Shown piece after piece: positions 58,747 to 64,000 of a DNA stretch of 64,000 bases. Made by a program: the position numbers and the translations under genes. The notes under the pieces were generated by a model. That model was not told the origin of the DNA, ran no database searches, and saw only the letters and a program-made list of their open reading frames with translations. Source of the stretch: Cryptomeria japonica (taxonomy: Eukaryota > Streptophyta > Pinopsida > Cupressales > Cupressaceae); contig NC_081406.1 in the NCBI RefSeq assembly GCF_030272615.1, positions 397,318,439 to 397,382,438 of the forward strand, in the 5' to 3' direction. Position 1 is the first letter of the stretch; every line of letters begins with the position of its first letter.

Positions 58747-60550
58747 CTAGCTCTCAGTCTCTCCCTCATTGCCAGGTGGAGGAGGAGGAGAATGCTGATC
58801 GAGATCCTAATGAGGTGCCTGAGCTCCCTCCGACCGTGCCATGTACTGTGACTAGGGGACAACCTGTTGTGCAACTAGAACTGCTACGTTGTAAGCTGCA
58901 ACATAGTATGCTGCCCTACTCATTTGGTGAAGAACCTCTTGCTGCAAGGAGTCTCACTCTTCCCTCATAGCTGCGACCTGATGGTCTCTCTCAGCTCTCA
59001 GCTCTGCTACCTGATGCTCTCTCAGCTCTCACCTCTGCTAGCTATTGGTCTCACTCCACCAGTTGAGTCTAAGCCACTATCAACTGTGACTGCAGCTCCG
59101 CTAGACATGCTCTCATCAACCGTCCTGCGTCAGTCCCCTGCTCTCTCGAAGGCTCTCCACCCCCATCTCCATCTCTAGCTCCACCTTGCTCCTCTCACCA
59201 CTATTGGACTTGTCTCGGCACTACTCGCTCCTCCTCAGCTCAACCCAATCTCACGCCTATACTCCCTAGGGATCCACCCTCACCCCTCTCTGCTATCCAA
59301 CCCCAACTGGAACCCTGCAACTACTCGCACCAGGATTGCCACCTGCCCACCTTGGAGCCTTAACTCTCTATCCCTGTCCCTATCTCTGTGCCTTTCCCTA
59401 TGGGGGGGCATCATCCTCATTCTCCTCAATATGAGGTTCCTACTTAGTTAGATCTATGAATCTAGGGAATGGGTGCCGCTAGAACCAATCCCTATACTGG
59501 GGCAATACCCCCACATCTGTAACATCATCCATGTAATCCTATCTAAGACCCTGTAAACTAGTCAGCTCCTGCATACTCAAGGCATAGGATAACCTCGGTG
59601 ACCATCCCCGCCTCTCCTCATCAGCATATCTCGTGTATGTTGTGTACTCCTGCGAGATTCACTGAGGCCTACCATACTGCCTCATCACTCGAGATACTAC
59701 AAATCACTCCACCATAGTCTGTGATCTACCAATAAGTGGACATGTAACAAAAAGATCCCTATGTACTATCTGCCAGTCATCCCATGGCTCTGAGCCCCTA
59801 TAAGGTCTCCATACCACGGCTATCAGGTCATCCAACTATTGTCACCAAAAATCGGTCTAGCCCAAATGGGGCTACATAACATAACCTGCATACAATAGGC
59901 TTACAAACTAGGAGGTGATCCCAAGCCCAAACCTGTAAAATCAAAACACCTGCAGCCATTTTCTTGCCCTCCCTGTACACAATCTCATGCATCTCGCGAT
60001 ACATGTGGGCTAATATGTAGGAACCCCATCCAAGCCTCTGAGGGGTCTCTATCAATCTGTCTAGCATCTTGCCCCATCCACACTGGAATCCCTGCTGTCC
60101 CCTATCCGGCATTAGAAAATAGCCGATAAACCCTGCTAGAACACAAGCCAGAGGAAACTCCTTACTATACCTACTCATCATGATGTCCCAACTGATGGAA
60201 CATGTCAATATATCAGGATCCCTGAAGACATGTCTAACCGCCTGTAATCCAAGTAGTAGCGCTGCATCGTAATCTACCTTATCCCTAGCAAAAGGGATAC
60301 AGAGGATCTGATATACATCTTCAAGAGTGATGGTCATCTCCCCAACTAGCAAATGGAAGGTATTATGATCTGAATGAAATCTCTCAACCAATGCTATGAG
60401 CATACCGTGATTCACACGGATATCTGGTAAACCAAGAAGGTGCGTCAAATCACACAAATCAATATGAGCCTGCTTAACCTCTGATAAGTGTCAAACTAAT
60501 GTCATGGTGGATGGATAGATGCATCTAAAAAGCACATGAGGTAATCAAAC
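58747..60550 (-). pseudogene. PMD exon 2 (copy B, antisense)
   Basis: On the minus strand it begins at 60550 after the acceptor tgatttttttag. The best-preserved PMD segment of the window is open for 209 codons (60457-59828): HLLGLPDIRVNHGMLIALVE, HNTFHLLVGEMTITLEDVYQIL, FRDPDILTCSISWDIMMSRY, GYFLMPDRGQQGFQCGWGKML and HMYREMHEIVYREGK. Broken, basic, coiled sequence follows to TAG at 58749-58747. It is transcribed opposite to pol, as the extra antisense ORFs of several plant Ty3 elements are. Domain family known, role unknown. Confidence 0.85.
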
Positions 60551-61016
60551 CTAAAAAAATCAAACAACGAAGCATCATAAAACATTCCAAATAAGCCTAC
60601 AAGAGAAGTAAAACATCACGCAAATCCAACTACATCAATTGTAAAATCAAAATTTCAAGTTTAGACCTTCAAAAATGCTCACTATTTCCCAAACAACAAA
60701 ACACAGAAGGGCAGCAACTCGTATGAGTCAGGATTGGGAATCGTATGACACAAGATCCCTATATGACAAATTATTAGATCCTAGATGACAAAATGGTCTT
60801 TTATGAATGTTGTAGTACAATAGAAGGGTGGGGTTAGAATGACAAAACTAATGGCCTCAAACGACAAAATAAACTTCAACAGTTTGTCGTACGAGACAGG
60901 ATCCTGTCTCGCATGACAAAACGAGAAAGCCGACTTCCAACGTGCCAAAAAATTAAAAAATCAACAAAAAAAATTCAAAATTGAGAACATAAAGAGGCTT
61001 AAGATTGATCACTTAC
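60551..61016 (-). other. PMD intron of copy B with motif cluster
   Basis: 466 bp, GTAAGT donor (complement 61016-61011), acceptor tag at 60553-60551. Between 60717 and 60925 the words cgtatgac, gtcgtacgag, tcgcatgac and atgacaaa recur every 20-45 bp, the same motif set as in the leaders. Confidence 0.65.
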
Positions 61017-61091
61017 CGCTGGCTCATAGTGTCAAGGTTGATTATGTCATCTCTGGCACTTGAATCGATGCTCATGAGTAGGGACCACCAT
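61017..61091 (-). pseudogene. PMD gene exon 1 (copy B)
   Basis: 75 nt from ATG 61091 to 61017, followed by GTAAGT. In phase with exon 2 it begins MVVPTHEHRFKCQR, then the shared TGA at codon 15, another TGA at codon 20, and ends HYEPA. The length is exactly the same in A, B and C. Confidence 0.65.
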
Positions 61092-61163
61092 TTTCTTTGC
61101 AGAAGGCTTTTTGAATTTTCAAACTTGGAAGGTTAAAATGAATTGAAAATGACACTTTTACCC

Positions 61164-61184
61164 CTTATATAGCCAAAACCCTAA
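61164..61184 (-). promoter_or_regulatory. Antisense PMD promoter of copy B: TATA box and telo-box
   Basis: On the minus strand CTATATAAG (61172-61164) lies 73 bp before the exon-1 ATG. The telo-box complement aaaccctaa is at 61176-61184. The arrangement is identical to copies A and C. Confidence 0.72.
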
Positions 61185-62267
61185 TTTTTCAACTTGCTCC
61201 GATGGACATGAAAATTGTACCCTTAGCTAATTTGCTCGTTCTGATTCCATTTTCGGGATTGAAATCGAAATTCAAGATCATGTTGCTAGTCAATTTCCAA
61301 AATTTGGACCACTTAGCATTTTTCACCAAATGCTCATTCTTTCTTCTAATTGCACTCAATTTCTCATGAATCAACGCTGAATCTCAATTCAATTTTTTCT
61401 ACACATCAACTTTCCTCTTAAACTCCAAATCTTTAAAAATTCCATCAATCGATTTGTGCTAAAAAAAAAATTACAATCGTTCAAAAATTGCCTATAATCA
61501 TGTACCCTCGCTATCTTTCAATTTCGCTCCCGAGGGGGCATACTCGTGACCTTATGACCTCACATCTTCAAAGTCAAGAAATTTTTCAAATCTTCATGAA
61601 AAGTCGAGCAAAAATCTTTTCAACTAAAGAAAATTAATCAAATTCTTATTGCTAAGGGGCATCTCACCTTCATCACTTCACATCAAGTTGAGATCTCTTG
61701 ATCATCTGAATTGAATCAATTGCTAGGGGCATATCAGTTTCATCACTTCATATCAAGCTGATATTTGTCTTCATCTGAATCAATCTCTTAATGTTAACCA
61801 GTTTCATCACTTTTCATCAAGTTGATTATTCGTTTAAACTCAATCAAGGGTTTTAAAGAGTATCTTCGATCACACGCTCAATCTAAGCAGGTGTTCAATT
61901 TCATCGCATTGAATCAAGCTGGATAGTTTATTTTTTGCTCATTGTATCTTGATCAATCAAGTTCAAGATCAATTTTTATCTTCGCTCACTGTGTTTAGTT
62001 AAATCAAGTTCTAGATCAGTAAGATCCACTTCTTGATCAATCAAGTTCAAGTTTGTTATCTTTGTTCTCTATCGTTCCTAGTTCAATCAAATTTGGGATC
62101 GATATCGCTTTAATCAAACTTCATTCAGCTTCATCGCTTCGAATCAAGCTAAAACCTTTCTCTTTATCTACTTCATGATCAATCAAGTTCAGAACTCGTA
62201 TTTGCTAGACATCAACATATTCTTTGAACCAACGTATTGTTCGCACATTAATTAAAAGAGGGGCAAA
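61185..62267 (+). repeat. 3' repeat zone and polypurine tract of copy B
   Basis: No gene. Repeats of TTCATCACTT(C)A.ATCAAG and TTGATCAATCAAGTTCAAG run from about 61670 to 62200. GGGGCAT blocks are at about 61533, 61656 and 61725. The final purine tract aaaagaggggcaaa (62254-62267) abuts the LTR. Confidence 0.72.
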
Positions 62268-63328
62268 TGTAATACCCTAAAAATGGTCATCTAAATCATG
62301 GGCCCCTAATCTTGACAACATCACCAAGGTCCTAACCAAAGGCAATTAAATCAATCTTGAGCACATTATTAATTCTTTAATCATCAAATGTCACATGGCA
62401 AATTGATTACTCAATGTTAATTAAATATTTATTTAATTAATTGAATCATTCCAAGAATATCATTTTTGATCAATTATCCTATTTTAATTTATTAAATATC
62501 CTAGCATATTTAATTAATTAATTAATTTTCCATTTAATCATGCAAAAAAGGAATCAAACTTGAGATATTATTTCTTTTTCTAAATTTAGAACTTGAAATC
62601 AGAAGAGCAATTAATTGAATTATTGAATTATTCTCTAAAATTGGAACTCAAAGCTTTTGAGAAAAAGAAGTTCAGGTGCATTGAAAAGACTCTTTTCTTG
62701 AATAAATCAAAGAATTATCTATTTTTATCACAAATGAATGGAATTAATTTAATATTATTTTCTAATGCAACTTCAACTTCTTATTTAAATGCATTTCAAT
62801 TAAACTATAAGTGGAATCTACCTCGAGGTTAACTGAACATGATTTCTCAATTATTTCAATTAATCCTAAATTGAGCTTTTTCATCATCTCTCTTGTAATT
62901 CTCTATAAATTCAGCCTTTAGCTCTCATCCAATTTACCCCAGAGATTTTTGAGAACACGCTTGGAGATTATTATTACGCTAATTTTTGATCTGGAGTCAT
63001 TGAATATATTGTGCTTTTTTAGATTATTTGCATCCATATTTAGTTTACTCATATTGCTTGAATCCATATTGCTTGAATTATTCATCCATCTTGCATCCAT
63101 TTTAGCTTAATATCATTCTCGTATAGATTAAATCCTTCGTCTTGGTCTAGTCTAGTCACTGGTATTGCTTATAAAAATCCTAGAGCAATCTTATACTCGC
63201 ATCTTTTAGAAGGCAATTAGTCATTTTGTTATGGTTTTATTATTCATGCATATATCTGTCTAACCATACATGCAATGAATTAATTGAAGTGTTGTGCTTG
63301 CAGCTACAAACCCTTTTTCAAACACACA
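62268..63328 (+). repeat. 3' LTR of Tat copy B
   Basis: It starts TGTAATACCC and ends acacaca, 1061 bp. It lacks about 85 bp that the other LTRs have after catgcaaaaaaggaat (62551). It shares subgroup words with LTR 1 (20965). It is followed by atatctagaag rather than a primer site. Confidence 0.88.
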
Positions 63329-64000
63329 ATATCTAGAAGCCAGGTGGTGATCATCCATAGGTTGGTGAAGTGTGCATCGACATAATATTCAACAAGAAGG
63401 TCAACTTTTATAAAGAACCTGCAAGTCATGGGAGGATGATAGAAGATTACGGCTCGAGGAAGACAAGTTGGCAAGCGATTGAACTTATCTTACAAGAAGA
63501 TCTGATCTTCTTACCCATTCACTGAAGGAAACAGCCAAGCCATTAATTGCATGTGATAGAGAAATGCAAAAAAGCATGGTGCAGACCTCCAGATATAGAA
63601 AATGCACATTGGAATGCGAGGTGTTGGTGATAATGATTGGTGGAATGCATATCATATCTCTAGAAAACTAGATCAGAGCAAATCCAATACAGATCGAGTT
63701 GGTGAAGGCAAAACCTAACATGACATTGTTTGAATATTGTTTTTGGCAGAAACCCTGGATGATAAATATGTGAGCTCGAGACAGAAATTAGTGGATGCTT
63801 GGTGTGAAGAATGAGAGTGAATAGAGCCTGAGCAAGAGAAAGATCATCTTCCTTATAGTTTTTATAAGAAAGTTGCAGAGTGAGTCAGCAGGCGAACCGG
63901 TGAGAGGGTCTAATAGGCAGAGACATAATAACCGGTAAATTGTTGCAGGTCTAACAATTAAGCTAACCAGTGAGGTGTGATTGATCAAGAAGGCATCTGA
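63329..64000 (+). other. Sequence right of the Tat block, probably the rest of the copia 3' LTR
   Basis: No gene is seen. It is less AT-rich, with the words aaccggtgag and aaccggtaaa near the end. That is the same ACCGGT-rich style as the copia LTR at 20494-20964. The first five bases (atatc) resemble atagc at 20960. It lacks homology to any Tat copy in the window. Confidence 0.4.

Larger units (their letters stand above)
20965..63328 (+). mobile_element. Composite Tat block, possibly one ancestral insertion (copy B with internal rearrangements)
   Basis: The left edge is an LTR start and the right edge an LTR end in the same orientation, as for a single element. The flanks are atagc (20960-20964) and atatc (63329-63333), four of five identical. 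The outer LTRs share diagnostic words (ggttaactgaacatg, catttttgatcaatt) that differ in the LTRs at 23670 and 34014. Inside lie an LTR-leader tandem array, its inverted partner, an inverted 3' half (copy C), pol and PMD of copy B, and two nested pol-less elements. The single-insertion history is my inference. Confidence 0.5.

Noticed and set aside
61017-61075. Alternative exon-1 frame of PMD copy B from a second ATG (MSIDSSARDD...)
   Set aside because: It is open to the splice donor in B, but joining it to exon 2 at the shared acceptor does not reach the PMD frame in any copy. The phase-0 frame has more conservative differences between copies. Kept only as an alternative.
63329-64000. The 66-codon minus-strand open frame at 63788-63988 as a gene
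   Set aside because: Short, no recognisable motif, and in sequence that looks like part of a copia LTR.

Overview
This is a stretch of plant nuclear DNA built almost entirely from nested, decayed transposable elements. I found no host gene, tRNA, rRNA, CRISPR array or bacterial-type operon. The AT-rich composition, the Ty3 elements with an antisense plant-mobile-domain (PMD) gene, the Sirevirus-type Ty1/copia elements and the plant L1-type LINE with RNase H point to a seed plant with a large, repeat-rich genome. A conifer is possible but cannot be proved from this sequence.

Layout. (1) 1-16609: Tat-lineage Ty3 element A, cut by the window edge. It holds protease plus G-patch, RT, two RNase H domains, integrase, a 3' UTR, an antisense two-exon PMD gene, a tandem-repeat zone, a polypurine tract and the 3' LTR. 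A 5'-truncated LINE (about 10012-14274) sits in the PMD intron. (2) 16610-20964: a Sirevirus-like copia remnant (gag coil to RNase H, repeated polypurine tracts, start of the 3' LTR). (3) 20965-63328: a composite of related Tat sequence that begins with an LTR start and ends with an LTR end. It is flanked by similar 5-mers (atagc and atatc), so it may be one insertion into the copia 3' LTR that later grew. Inside are a tandem LTR-leader-LTR-leader-LTR array, an inverted LTR-leader array (34947-39556), an inverted 3' half of a Tat element (copy C, 39557 to about 52440) and a plus-strand Tat element with pol, antisense PMD and 3' LTR (copy B, 52450-63328). (4) 63329-64000: probably the rest of the copia LTR.

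Two younger elements are nested in this block: element 1 (24166-31814, minus strand, perfect GCATT target duplication, inside an LTR) and element 2 (41389-49360, plus strand, gacgc/gatgc duplication, inside a PMD exon). Both have LTRs of 1.1-1.2 kb, an initiator-tRNA-Met primer site and repeated Sirevirus-like polypurine tracts. Neither has any protease, integrase, RT or RNase H. Each carries ORF1 (coiled coil plus four or five CCHC knuckles, no visible capsid domain) and a long ORF2 of about 1050-1100 codons that I do not recognise. ORF2 is homologous between the two. This pol-less, two-ORF architecture is the best candidate for an undescribed system.

The second candidate is the antisense PMD gene of the Tat family. 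In all three copies the same model can be read: telo-box, TATA box about 75 bp before an ATG, a 75-nt first exon, a GTAAGT donor, an intron of about 460 bp and a long second exon ending in a coiled-coil tail. Essentially every coding frame in the window is broken by stops or frameshifts, so these are relics. The shared architecture describes their ancestors.
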